Shown here piece after piece: positions 28,155 to 37,261 of a stretch of 59,360 nt of DNA. The position numbers were made by a program, and so were the translations under genes. The stretch is from positions 1 to 59,360 of the forward strand of contig JAIBAX010000028.1 in assembly GCA_019694955.1 (NCBI GenBank). Reading direction: 5' to 3'. The number at the start of each line of letters is the position of its first letter. Position 1 is the stretch's first letter. Under the pieces are notes generated by a model. That model was not told where the DNA came from. It ran no database searches and was given only the letters and a program-made list of their open reading frames with translations. The stretch is from Chitinophagales bacterium. GTDB taxonomy: Bacteria > Bacteroidota > Bacteroidia > Chitinophagales > JADIYW01.

Positions 28155-29336
28155 ATGAAAATTTATTACTTTGCCATCATTGGAAGTTCGGGTGCTTTGG
28201 GCATCATGAAGAAAGTTATGGGAAAAGTAAAAACACTCAACGAATTAGGATATAATGCGGAGGGCGTGTTTTTATTCCATTCTGACGAACCACTTCCTAA
28301 AACAACCCCACAAACGCATTTTATTACATATGCTAAACTTCAACAACAGGAATCATATTTAAAGATTGCTCATTTTATTGAGAAGACAGTGTTGCCGGAA
28401 GATAAATTAGTCATGCGGTATCCTTTAGCAAACGAATATCTTTTACATTTAACAGCAAAATTCCCGAAAAGAATCTGGTTAGAACACAATACCATGGAGA
28501 TTGAAGAACTGCAAAACAACTTCAAAAAACTCTCCATGCGTGATTGGTTATACATTTTTTCAAGATGGTATTTTACCGATATAAAAGAAAACTGGCAGTT
28601 CTTACAAAATGAGAAAAAATACTTCACCCAAGTAGCCAAAAATGCTGCTGGTGGCATCGGTGTCACAAAAGAAATATGTGATTACGAAATAAGAAGATCG
28701 GGTGGTAATTATACCTGTAAGCTGGTTGGAAACGGAATAAAAGTAGATGAAATCGACATTAAACCACCACTTCCTTTTGATGGGAAGCAGCTACACCTTT
28801 TAATGATGTCAACAACGGCGAACGATTGGCACGGTACCGACCGGATGATTGAAGGGATGGCAAACTATTCAGGTGAGACAAGAATCACCCTTACTTTGGT
28901 AGGAAATTTCACTTCAAAAACGAAAGAACTTATACAGAAATATCATTTGGACAGTCATGTTCGCTTATTACCGAAAACATTTGGTGTTGAATTGACCGCA
29001 TTACTGCATCAGGCACACATTGGAATTGGAAGCTTAGGCATGCATCGCCTTGGCCTAAAAGAAGGGTCCGTATTAAAAGTAAAAGAATATATGGCAATGG
29101 GCATGCCATTCATTATTGGGCATGACGAAATTGATCTTATCAACAAACCCGAATTTGAACCGTTTTACTTTCAAGCACCTGCAAATGACACACCTATTGA
29201 TGTGGCAGCCCTAGTTGATTTTGCGAAAAAGGTATTTTCTATTGAGCATTTAGAAGATAAAATCAGAAATTTTGCGCTTGAAAATATCGACATGAAAGTT
29301 AAAATGAAGGAATTGGCAACCGCTATTATGGAATAA
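28155..29336 (+). CDS. Glycosyltransferase, GT-B fold
   Basis: A 393-residue cytoplasmic glycosyltransferase. The C-terminal half carries a GT4-like donor site (LVGNFTSKTKELIQKYH, then LGLKEGSVLKVKEYMAMGMP), with the glutamic acid that usually contacts the nucleotide sugar in the K-E-Y segment. It would add one sugar of the repeat unit to a lipid-linked acceptor. Donor and linkage are not predictable. The gene lies six bases after the WbpG-like gene and ends one base before the second asparagine-synthase-like gene. Confidence 0.75.
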   Translation: MKIYYFAIIGSSGALGIMKKVMGKVKTLNELGYNAEGVFLFHSDEPLPKTTPQTHFITYAKLQQQESYLKIAHFIEKTVLPEDKLVMRYPLANEYLLHLTAKFPKRIWLEHNTMEIEELQNNFKKLSMRDWLYIFSRWYFTDIKENWQFLQNEKKYFTQVAKNAAGGIGVTKEICDYEIRRSGGNYTCKLVGNGIKVDEIDIKPPLPFDGKQLHLLMMSTTANDWHGTDRMIEGMANYSGETRITLTLVGNFTSKTKELIQKYHLDSHVRLLPKTFGVELTALLHQAHIGIGSLGMHRLGLKEGSVLKVKEYMAMGMPFIIGHDEIDLINKPEFEPFYFQAPANDTPIDVAALVDFAKKVFSIEHLEDKIRNFALENIDMKVKMKELATAIME

Positions 29337-29337
29337 T

Positions 29338-31215
29338 ATGTGTGGAATAGGTGGCATAATAAAACTTGAAGGTTCGTTTGTAGATGAAAACGAATTAGTT
29401 ATTATTCATCAATCCATGCAAGAAAGAGGACCCGATGCTGCCGGATTTCATGTAGATAGACAGGTTGGTTTTTGCCATAGGCGGTTGAGTATTATTGACC
29501 TAAACGAAGCCTCTAATCAGCCATTTCAAATTCTGGATGGAAAGATATGGATTACTTTCAATGGAGAGATATATAATTACCTGTCGTTAAGAAAAGAACT
29601 TATAGCGTTAGGCGCTACCTTTCGCACCACTTCTGACACAGAAGTAATCTGTTGGGCATATAAAATATGGGGTATAGAAATTACTGCCAAAAGAATAAAT
29701 GGCATGTATGCATTTGCCCTTTATGACCAAACACAACAAGAGGTATATTTGGTGAGGGACAAATTTGGAAAGAAACCCTTCTACCTCTATCAGAATGGGC
29801 TAGAACTGGTCTTTGCCTCGGATATTACGGCTATTTGGAATATCAGAAAAAAGGAACTGCATATCGACGAAGATGCCTTGCATTATTACTTATGCGAGAT
29901 ATCTTCCCCTCAGCCAAAAACTATTTGGAAAGAAATTAGGCAAATCAGACCTGCACATATCCTCACTATAAACATTCCGTCCGGAAAAATTAGCGAGCAA
30001 GAATATTGGCGGTTAAAACCATATGAAAACAGGCAAATCTCACTTGAAGAAACGATTCAGCAAGTAGAAGAAACACTTAAAGAGGCCATTTTATCAAGAA
30101 CTATTGCCGATGTTCCTTTGGGTTGCTTTCTTTCAGGTGGAGTCGATTCTGGTTTGGTAGTGTCTATGCTTGCCGCCCACAGCACTCAACGGATTAAGAC
30201 ATTTTCGGTAGGATTATCTTATCAGGCATTTAATGAATTGCCTGAAGCGCGTTTGGTTGCCGACAAATACAATACCGATCACCATGAAATTATTCTTGAA
30301 TCAGATGTAGTACAAATACTGCCTGAGTTAGTGGAATATTTTGGAGAGCCATTTGCAGATTCCAGCATGATTCCAACGTATTATTGTAGTAAGGCACTAA
30401 AAAGTCATGTTACGGTAGCCCTCTCCGGAGACGGTGGAGATGAGATGTTTGGCGGTTATGAGGACTATGCCATCGCAGCACGTGCGGAAATGTTTCAGAA
30501 CAAATACCCAAATGCTGCCCTTCGAAAGTTGGTGACAAATGTTGACAAACTTGCTTACAGATTTTCTCATAGGAAAGAAAATTTAGGTTCTCTTGCGCAT
30601 TATTTATCAAAGCCGGGATACCTGAAATTATATCGAGAGATAGGCTATCATCCCGATTTAATAAAACACCTATTCATAGGAGAACCCGTGAATTACACAA
30701 AACAATATTTAAATGAAATTTGGCACACACACCAAACTGACAGCCTAACGCATCAGGTGATGTGGTCTTCACTTGAAACACGTCTTTTAAATGATTATTT
30801 AGTTAAGGTAGACAGAGCCTCCATGAAAAATTCTTTAGAAGTAAGATCTCCTTTTTTGGATGCTCATTTGGCAGAATTGGCGTTCAGCATCCCAATATCT
30901 TATAAATTCAAGGGACAGCATTCTAAATATATCTTAAAGAAACTGGCAGAAAAATATTTCAATCCCGACATATTCAGGCAAACAAAAAGAGGTTTTGGCA
31001 TACCCGTACATCACTGGTTGCGTACAGACCTTAAAAAATACAGTGAGGAAATCCTTTTTTCCGGAACACTAGAAAAGTTGGGCTGGTTTAACATGTCGCA
31101 GATTCGCCAAATATGGAAGGAGCACTTAAACAACAAACCAGGTGTTGACCATACACACACCATTTGGGCACTACTTTGCCTAGCCATATGGTTGGAAAAG
31201 TTTTATAATCAATAA
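29338..31215 (+). CDS. Glutamine-dependent asparagine-synthase-like amidotransferase, second copy
   Basis: A 625-residue protein with the same two-domain plan as the gene at 23669: class II glutaminase with Cys2 (MCGIGGI, RGPDAAGF, FNGEIYNY) and a synthase domain with SGGVDS at 266-271. Unlike the first copy it keeps a standard SGDGGDEMFGGY motif. The two are paralogues but clearly divergent, suggesting two different amidation targets, for example two uronic acids in one repeat unit. Authentic AsnB activity is possible but less likely in this context. Confidence 0.87.
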   Translation: MCGIGGIIKLEGSFVDENELVIIHQSMQERGPDAAGFHVDRQVGFCHRRLSIIDLNEASNQPFQILDGKIWITFNGEIYNYLSLRKELIALGATFRTTSDTEVICWAYKIWGIEITAKRINGMYAFALYDQTQQEVYLVRDKFGKKPFYLYQNGLELVFASDITAIWNIRKKELHIDEDALHYYLCEISSPQPKTIWKEIRQIRPAHILTINIPSGKISEQEYWRLKPYENRQISLEETIQQVEETLKEAILSRTIADVPLGCFLSGGVDSGLVVSMLAAHSTQRIKTFSVGLSYQAFNELPEARLVADKYNTDHHEIILESDVVQILPELVEYFGEPFADSSMIPTYYCSKALKSHVTVALSGDGGDEMFGGYEDYAIAARAEMFQNKYPNAALRKLVTNVDKLAYRFSHRKENLGSLAHYLSKPGYLKLYREIGYHPDLIKHLFIGEPVNYTKQYLNEIWHTHQTDSLTHQVMWSSLETRLLNDYLVKVDRASMKNSLEVRSPFLDAHLAELAFSIPISYKFKGQHSKYILKKLAEKYFNPDIFRQTKRGFGIPVHHWLRTDLKKYSEEILFSGTLEKLGWFNMSQIRQIWKEHLNNKPGVDHTHTIWALLCLAIWLEKFYNQ

Positions 31216-31245
31216 ATTCCATTTTTTATCCTCATAAAAAAAACT

Positions 31246-31253
31246 TACATTTG
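31246..31253 (+). promoter_or_regulatory. Candidate internal -7 element in the polysaccharide operon
   Basis: TACATTTG, matching TAnnTTTG, lies in the 57-base gap before the second glycosyltransferase, 20 bases upstream of its ATG. It may give a secondary start for the distal half of the operon. No -33 box is evident. Confidence 0.3.
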
Positions 31254-31272
31254 GCGGTCTTTGAGGAAGCAC

Positions 31273-32436
31273 ATGAATATCTTGTTTATTAATGATCCGG
31301 CATGTGTCCACGGATTCAAGTGGATCAGTTATTTTTCCAACCAAACGGATAAATATAAATGCTTCATAATCGGTCAAAATCATCAGGACAAGAAATTAGA
31401 CGAACAAGTCAAGAAAAAGCTTCAAGACAATCATATCGTATATCTGCCACCTGTCTTTGAGTTTTCCGTCACAAGAACTTGGCGAACACTAAAGGATTTC
31501 CAGTACATCAAGCGTGTTATTGAGCAAAATAATATTGACCTCGTACATATCATGTATGCTGAGCCCAGTGCTATGTGGGGATTGGGAAAAGATTACTTTA
31601 AAAAACCGATGGTATTAACCACCAGAGGGACAGATGTGCTAGTTACTATCCCAAGTATTACACAAAAAAAACATCCATTTAATAGATTATTAAAGTCTTT
31701 ATTTAGCAGAGCCTTTGGCAATATGGATTTCATTACATCCACATCCACACGACAGGAACAGGCTGTAAAAGATATTCTAAGCGGTGCAAAAGTAAGTACT
31801 GGTGTATTTCGTACGGGTATCTACTTAGAAAAAGTTCGGGCAGATACCAGTCAACACATGGTAGATGAATTGAAAGGACAGCCATATATCTTTTTCCCAA
31901 GATATATGAACACCTTATACAATCATGATTTTTCATTAGACGCCATACAATTGTTGCCAGCATCTGTAAAAGAAAAATACAAAATGGTCTTCATCGATGG
32001 CAATGGTCGTGCCGTTGGTTATATACAAGGGATTCGTGAAAGAATGGTCGCTATTAAAGACGTTCAATTTGTTTTTTTAGACGAATTACAACAACCCACC
32101 TTATTTGAGTTATATAAACATGCCTCTTTAGTGGTGATGAATCCCTTATCTGATGGTTCTCCCGTTTCCGCACTTGAAGCGATGAGTGTTGAAACACCTG
32201 TTGTATTGGGTCCATTAGCTTACGATAAAGATTTATTTGAAGGCACGACTTTCCAAATCAGCAATTGGGATGCTAAAGAAATGGCGTTATTGATAACAGA
32301 TATTCTGGAAAACAAACCGACAGAAGTACTTCAAGCATTTAAAACGTTGGCAAAAAAGACCGTAGAAGAAAAAGCTGATACACTTAAAGAAATAAAAAAA
32401 CTGGAAAACGTATATCATAATATTTTAAAACGCTGA
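31273..32436 (+). CDS. Glycosyltransferase, GT4-like
   Basis: The ATG at 31273 (MNILFINDPACVHGFKW) is preferred over a TTG twelve bases upstream, giving 387 residues. The protein has a two-Rossmann GT-B look; the donor-site block SDGSPVSALEAMSVETPVV near the C terminus is a standard GT4 motif with the E-x7-E-like acidic pair partly conserved. Preceded by a 57-base gap, the largest in the first half of the cluster, and ending with a one-base overlap with the 2-epimerase gene. Sugar specificity unknown. Confidence 0.85.
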   Translation: MNILFINDPACVHGFKWISYFSNQTDKYKCFIIGQNHQDKKLDEQVKKKLQDNHIVYLPPVFEFSVTRTWRTLKDFQYIKRVIEQNNIDLVHIMYAEPSAMWGLGKDYFKKPMVLTTRGTDVLVTIPSITQKKHPFNRLLKSLFSRAFGNMDFITSTSTRQEQAVKDILSGAKVSTGVFRTGIYLEKVRADTSQHMVDELKGQPYIFFPRYMNTLYNHDFSLDAIQLLPASVKEKYKMVFIDGNGRAVGYIQGIRERMVAIKDVQFVFLDELQQPTLFELYKHASLVVMNPLSDGSPVSALEAMSVETPVVLGPLAYDKDLFEGTTFQISNWDAKEMALLITDILENKPTEVLQAFKTLAKKTVEEKADTLKEIKKLENVYHNILKR

Positions 32437-33500
32437 TGTTAAAAATTATTGCCATAATCGGTGCGAGGCCGCAGTTTATCAAACATGCTCCTATTGATTT
32501 ATATGCTACTTCTATGTCAGATATCCAGTTGTTTACCATTCATACAGGTCAGCATTATGACAAAAATATGAGTGATGTTTTTTTTAATCAGCTCAAGATG
32601 TCTAAACCGGATATTATCCTCGAAATCGGCAGCCATAACCATGGCAAACAAACCGGACTGATGATGATAGAGATTGAGCGTATTACTGAAACAGAGTGCC
32701 CCGATGCCATCCTCGTGTATGGCGATACAAATTCTACTTTAGCAGGGGCATTAGTAGCAGCAAAACTCCATATACCCTTGATTCATATCGAGGCAGGTTT
32801 GCGCAGTTTTAACAAAGACATGCCGGAGGAAATCAATAGAATTCTTACAGATCAGGTTTCTTCTCTGTTATTTGTTCCCAATAAAAATGCCATTGAACAA
32901 CTCAAGAAAGAAGGCATTATTGCACCGGCTTATGAGACTGGAGACATCATGTTTGACCTTTTTAAGCGTGCGTTGGAAGTCATCAAAGACCAATCTTCCG
33001 AAGAAGATTATTACCTGGCAACCATCCACAGACCTTATAACACGGACAAGATTGAACGTCTTAAAGAGATTTTGCATGAAATGAACCATTTAAAATACAA
33101 GGTAAAATTTCCGGCACATCCACGAACCATGAACCTCTTAAAAAATCAACATGTGGACATTAATGAGTATCAGAACATTATGTTTTTAGCGCCACAGGGA
33201 TATTTTGAGATGATGGGCTTGCTAAAAAACTGCAGAGGGTTAATTACAGATTCCGGTGGCATGCAAAAAGAGGCCTACTGGATGAAGAAGAAATGCGTTA
33301 CACTGCGTTCCGAAACTGAATGGGTAGAAACATTAGAAAACAATTGGAACACATTGGTATTTGACAATTTATCCACTTTAAAAACAGCCTTGGAAATTGA
33401 ACCGGGTGAATACAACCCTACCGTTTATGGAGACGGCAATGCCGCCGGTCCTATTATGGAAACCATTAAAGATTTTTTGTTAAACAAAAAAACAGCATGA
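32436..33500 (+). CDS. UDP-N-acetylglucosamine 2-epimerase family enzyme, WbpI-like
   Basis: A 354-residue non-hydrolysing 2-epimerase. Family blocks are IGARPQFIKHAPI at the start, GDTNSTLAGALVAAKL, HIEAGLRSFNKDMPEEINR and the late ITDSGGMQKEA. In this locus the likely substrate is UDP-2,3-diacetamido-2,3-dideoxy-glucuronic acid, giving the manno isomer (WbpI reaction), rather than plain UDP-GlcNAc (WecB). That choice comes from the neighbouring WbpE/D/B homologues and cannot be proven from this sequence alone. Overlaps the preceding and following genes by one and four bases. Confidence 0.88.
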   Translation: MLKIIAIIGARPQFIKHAPIDLYATSMSDIQLFTIHTGQHYDKNMSDVFFNQLKMSKPDIILEIGSHNHGKQTGLMMIEIERITETECPDAILVYGDTNSTLAGALVAAKLHIPLIHIEAGLRSFNKDMPEEINRILTDQVSSLLFVPNKNAIEQLKKEGIIAPAYETGDIMFDLFKRALEVIKDQSSEEDYYLATIHRPYNTDKIERLKEILHEMNHLKYKVKFPAHPRTMNLLKNQHVDINEYQNIMFLAPQGYFEMMGLLKNCRGLITDSGGMQKEAYWMKKKCVTLRSETEWVETLENNWNTLVFDNLSTLKTALEIEPGEYNPTVYGDGNAAGPIMETIKDFLLNKKTA

Positions 33501-34126
33501 GCAAAGATCAAAAGATTGTCATAATAGATTATAAAGTGGGCAACCTAAGCTCCATCGCCAATATGTTGAAGAAAGTTGGACAAAGATCGCTAATTTCAGA
33601 CAAACCGGAAGATATCGAAACCGCAGATAAGCTGATACTTCCCGGTGTGGGTGCTTTTGATTATGGCATTACCCAATTGAACAATTCAGGATTATCTTCC
33701 GTTTTAAATAAAAAAGCTTGTGAAGAAAAGATTCCTTTTTTAGGAATATGTTTGGGCGCACAACTGCTTACGCAAAGTAGCGAAGAAGGTGTGTTGCCGG
33801 GATTGGGTTGGTTTCAGGCAAAAACTGTAAAGTTTAAATTCGACCCCACAGAAACAAAGCTGAAAATCCCGCATATGGGTTGGACAGATGTTACGATAGA
33901 ACATCCCTCGCCCTTAACAATTGGGTTGGAAGAAGAAGCGCGTTTCTATTTTGTGCACTCTTTCCATTTTACTACGGAACATAAGGAAGAAATATTATTA
34001 AAATCTGTATATGGCTATGAATTTGTCTCCGCCTTGCACCGTGACAATATTTTTGCAGTACAGTTTCACCCAGAAAAAAGCCATAAATTTGGATTACAGG
34101 TAATGAAAAATTTTGTAGATATATAG
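33497..34126 (+). CDS. hisH: HisH-like glutamine amidotransferase for sugar amidination
   Basis: A 209-residue class I glutaminase with catalytic Cys85 (GICLGAQ), His191 and Glu193 (FHPEK), and the LPGVGAFDYG oxyanion-region motif. It releases ammonia from glutamine. The immediately following gene is HisF-like and WbpG homologues are nearby, as in the Pseudomonas aeruginosa B-band locus where HisH2/HisF2 supply ammonia to WbpG. No other histidine biosynthesis genes are present, so a sugar role is preferred. Its TAG stop shares a base with the GTG start of hisF. Confidence 0.93.
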   Translation: MSKDQKIVIIDYKVGNLSSIANMLKKVGQRSLISDKPEDIETADKLILPGVGAFDYGITQLNNSGLSSVLNKKACEEKIPFLGICLGAQLLTQSSEEGVLPGLGWFQAKTVKFKFDPTETKLKIPHMGWTDVTIEHPSPLTIGLEEEARFYFVHSFHFTTEHKEEILLKSVYGYEFVSALHRDNIFAVQFHPEKSHKFGLQVMKNFVDI

Positions 34127-34896
34127 TGAAAAGAATTAGAGTCATACCCGTGTTGTTGGTCAACAACAGGAAATTGGTCAAAACGATAAAGTTTGGAGCA
34201 GAAACCTATGTTGGCGACCCAGTCAATGCCATTAAAATTTTCAATGACAAAGAGGTTGATGAATTGATCCTTTTAGATATTTCTGCAACTAAAAATAAGC
34301 AAGAACCCAATTTCGAGTTGATAGAGCAGGCTGCGGGAGAGTGTTTTATGCCGTTAGGATATGGTGGTGGAATTACCCATATTGATCAAATAAAAAGGAT
34401 TTTATATAGCGGTGTTGAAAAAGTCGTAATTAATTCAAGCATTGCCACCAACCCTGCCCTCATTACGGAGGCATCAAAAGCGTTTGGTGCACAGGCTATT
34501 GTCGCATCAATAGACTTAAAAAAATCGCTATTTGGAGGATATGCCGCCTATACCCATAGTGGCACAAAGAAAGTGAAGATGGGGTTAGTAGAATATGCTA
34601 AATATGTGGAAGAATTGGGCGCCGGAGAAATAATGGTATACTCCATTGATAGAGATGGCACTTATAAAGGTTTTGATGTAGAAATTACAGGAAAAATCGC
34701 TGAACAGGTATCTATCCCGGTAATAGCCTCCGGAGGAGCCAGAAACATAGATGATTTTTCCGATGTTGTCATCAATGGACATGCCTCCGCTGTGGCAGCA
34801 GGAAGCATGTTTGTATTTACCGGAAAACACCGAGCAGTTTTGATTTCATATCCTAATCAAAAAGAATTGAAGAAAAACTTATATGAGAAATTATAA
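34126..34896 (+). CDS. hisF: HisF-like ammonia-channel subunit for sugar amidination
   Basis: A 256-residue TIM-barrel protein starting at GTG. It aligns without gaps in the first 12 residues with Thermotoga HisF, where catalytic Asp11 is replaced by Leu11 (VIPVLLV), while the second catalytic aspartate is retained as Asp130 (ASIDLKK). Loss of Asp11 should abolish the imidazole glycerol phosphate cyclase reaction but leave the barrel able to carry ammonia from HisH. This, with the adjoining WbpG homologue, argues for a dedicated partner in sugar amidination. The glycine-rich GYGGGI and SIDRDGT phosphate-site segments remain. Confidence 0.93.
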   Translation: MKRIRVIPVLLVNNRKLVKTIKFGAETYVGDPVNAIKIFNDKEVDELILLDISATKNKQEPNFELIEQAAGECFMPLGYGGGITHIDQIKRILYSGVEKVVINSSIATNPALITEASKAFGAQAIVASIDLKKSLFGGYAAYTHSGTKKVKMGLVEYAKYVEELGAGEIMVYSIDRDGTYKGFDVEITGKIAEQVSIPVIASGGARNIDDFSDVVINGHASAVAAGSMFVFTGKHRAVLISYPNQKELKKNLYEKL

Positions 34897-34931
34897 TTTA
34901 TTTATCTCGATAAAGAATTAAAACATAATCT

Positions 34932-34939
34932 TAAATTTG
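34932..34939 (+). promoter_or_regulatory. Candidate -7 element before the second WbpG-like gene
   Basis: TAAATTTG matches TAnnTTTG in the 78-base gap after hisF, 35 bases upstream of the following ATG. The gap is the longest inside the cluster and may mark a second transcription unit. No clear -33 box. Confidence 0.35.
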
Positions 34940-34974
34940 TGCAAGTAAAGGAACTATCTTATATTATTGAATAA

Positions 34975-36120
34975 ATGCAAAGTAACTATCAGATCTGTAC
35001 AAAATGCGTCATGGACAACCATGATGATCCTCAAATAAAATTTGATTCCAGAGGTGTTTGTAATCATTGTAATAGATATCATGATGAAGAAAAAATATAT
35101 GTCTTCAAAGGAGAGGAAGGGAAGCACAAACTTCATGAGATTATCGAGAAGGTAAAACATGATGGAAAAGGCAGGCAATACGATTGCATCATGGGACTCA
35201 GCGGTGGTGTTGACAGCACTTATCTTGCATATATGTGCAAGCAATGGGGCATCCGTCCTTTAGCCGTTCATTTCGACAATGGCTGGAATTCTGAACTTGC
35301 CGTAAAAAATATTGAAAACATTGTACATAAACTCAGTCTCGATTTATATACTTATGTTATCAACTGGGAAGAATTCAGAGACTTACAAATTGCCTATTTT
35401 AAAGCCAGTGTTATTGATATTGAAGTCCCTACCGACCATGCTATTTTCGCCGCCATGTACCAACTTGCAGGGCAAAAGAACATAAAATATATCTTTAGTG
35501 GCAATAATTTTGTAACAGAGAGTTTTCTGCCGGAGAGTTGGATACATAATAAGTTCGACGAGGTAAATATTCGAAATATCCATAAAAAATTTGGCTCCAT
35601 TCCTTTAACGACTTTCCCTTTTATGGATTCGAAAGTCAGAAGATATTATATAGATATCAAAGGAATTAAAAGAGTTACACCGTTAAATTATATCGACTAC
35701 AATAAATCTGAGGTAAAGAAATTGATTCAGGAGAAATTGGAGTGGAAAGATTATGGTGGCAAACACTATGAATCCATCTTTACAAGATTTTATCAAGGAT
35801 ACATTCTGCCAAGGAAATTTGGTGTTGACAAACGCAAAGCACATCTTTCTAATCTTATCTGCTCTGGTCAAATAACTAGAGAGCAAGCTTTGGAAGAGTT
35901 AAAAGCACCCTGCTATGATCCGGAACAATGTGCCATCGACAAGGAATATGTGTTAAAAAAACTAGGGTTCTCAGATGAATATTTTGAGGAGCTGATGAAT
36001 ATGCCCATCGTTGATTGGAAGACCTTTGGCGAAGAAACACCCATATACAAAAGAATTCCCGTTTTAAAAGTATTTCTTCCGATGGTGAATATTTGGCGAA
36101 GGTGGCGAACCTCTATGTAA
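34975..36120 (+). CDS. N-acetyl sugar amidotransferase, WbpG-like, second copy
   Basis: A 381-residue paralogue of the gene at 26970, alike along its length: zinc-ribbon cysteines Cys8, Cys11, Cys29 and Cys32, and PP-loop SGGVDS at 76-81. Both keep the block HYESIFTRFYQGYILP. Expected to convert an N-acetyl group to an acetamidino group using HisH/HisF ammonia. Having two copies with one HisH/HisF pair suggests two amidination sites or two substrate sugars. Which paralogue pairs with the HisF subunit is not determinable here, though this one is the nearer gene. Confidence 0.9.
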   Translation: MQSNYQICTKCVMDNHDDPQIKFDSRGVCNHCNRYHDEEKIYVFKGEEGKHKLHEIIEKVKHDGKGRQYDCIMGLSGGVDSTYLAYMCKQWGIRPLAVHFDNGWNSELAVKNIENIVHKLSLDLYTYVINWEEFRDLQIAYFKASVIDIEVPTDHAIFAAMYQLAGQKNIKYIFSGNNFVTESFLPESWIHNKFDEVNIRNIHKKFGSIPLTTFPFMDSKVRRYYIDIKGIKRVTPLNYIDYNKSEVKKLIQEKLEWKDYGGKHYESIFTRFYQGYILPRKFGVDKRKAHLSNLICSGQITREQALEELKAPCYDPEQCAIDKEYVLKKLGFSDEYFEELMNMPIVDWKTFGEETPIYKRIPVLKVFLPMVNIWRRWRTSM

Positions 36121-36123
36121 ACT

Positions 36124-37236
36124 ATGAAGCGTACAATTATTCTCATTTCACCGGAATATTGGGGAAAAAACTTTGTTTCCAAGCATCATTATGCCGTTTA
36201 TCTTTCAGAAAAGTATGATGTCTTCTTTATTGAACCGCCCAGTGCATGGACATGGAAGGCGCTTTTCCTACCAAAAATCCAGCGCACACAAATAAATGAG
36301 CATCTACAGGTGGTCAGCATGCCGAATATCCTTCCCAAATTGAATTATTTCCCTAAATGGATTCAATATCTTTTGTTTAAAATCCAGGCCATCCGAATCC
36401 TTAATTTCTTGAAAATAAAACAGCCGGATATCGTTTGGTCATTTACCCCGATGATATACTGGAACCTCGATGTTTGGCAGGCAAAACACAAAATCTATCA
36501 CACGGTAGATTTCCATCCAGCAAAATTTGAAGAAGACACTTGTAAAAGTGCCGATGTCGTTATTAGCATCGCTGACTTAATAAGTGCGCCGATAAAAGAA
36601 TTTAACCCGAAATTATATAATTTCGGACACGGTGCCGATATCAAAAACTTTGAGAAAGGCGATTTGACAAAAGTAAAACTTCCCGGAAATCAGCCAACAA
36701 AAGTTGGCTATGTCGGCAATTTCCATCGACACATCGATTACAGTCTTTTAGAAAAATTAGCAAAAAAACACCACCAATTGGATTTTATTATGGTAGGACC
36801 ATTGGGAAAAAGTAACCTTTCCCATTTTAATACCATTGAAGACAATGATTTAGAAAGGTTGAAAAAATTGCCGAATGTATTTTTTACAGATGCAATACCT
36901 TCTGAACAACTCATGAACTACTTATTACATTTCGACATCAATCTGGTGATTTTTAAAGATGATAAAAGAGTTATTCATTGCAACCCGCACAAGATGATGG
37001 GTTATTTTTATGCCGGAGGGGTCACCGTTTCTAATTTCTTAGATGAATATAAAGACAAAAGAGACCTGCTTTTGATGGCGGATCATGAGTCAGAAATAGA
37101 GCCGTTGTTTGATTATGCCGTAGCCAATCTTAGCGAGTTAAACAATGTAGAACACAAAACCCTACGACGTGCATATGCGATAAAAAATTCATATGCTAAT
37201 ATCATAGAAAAAATAGAGAAATTACTCGGTAAATAG
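36124..37236 (+). CDS. Glycosyltransferase, GT-B fold
   Basis: A 370-residue protein beginning ILISPEYWGKNFVSKHHYA, the typical start of a GT-B transferase of the WcaI/capsule type, with a second Rossmann domain (TKVGYVGNFHRHIDYSLLEKL) and a donor-site region HKMMGYFYAGGVTVSN. It is the third glycosyltransferase of the cluster. It starts three bases after the second WbpG-like stop. Sugar specificity unknown. Confidence 0.8.
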   Translation: MKRTIILISPEYWGKNFVSKHHYAVYLSEKYDVFFIEPPSAWTWKALFLPKIQRTQINEHLQVVSMPNILPKLNYFPKWIQYLLFKIQAIRILNFLKIKQPDIVWSFTPMIYWNLDVWQAKHKIYHTVDFHPAKFEEDTCKSADVVISIADLISAPIKEFNPKLYNFGHGADIKNFEKGDLTKVKLPGNQPTKVGYVGNFHRHIDYSLLEKLAKKHHQLDFIMVGPLGKSNLSHFNTIEDNDLERLKKLPNVFFTDAIPSEQLMNYLLHFDINLVIFKDDKRVIHCNPHKMMGYFYAGGVTVSNFLDEYKDKRDLLLMADHESEIEPLFDYAVANLSELNNVEHKTLRRAYAIKNSYANIIEKIEKLLGK

Positions 37237-37261
37237 TTATTTTTATCACTGTTTAATTACA

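Noticed and set aside
33497..34896. HisH and HisF as part of a histidine operon
   Set aside because: No other his genes are adjacent, HisF lacks Asp11, and WbpG homologues are beside the pair.
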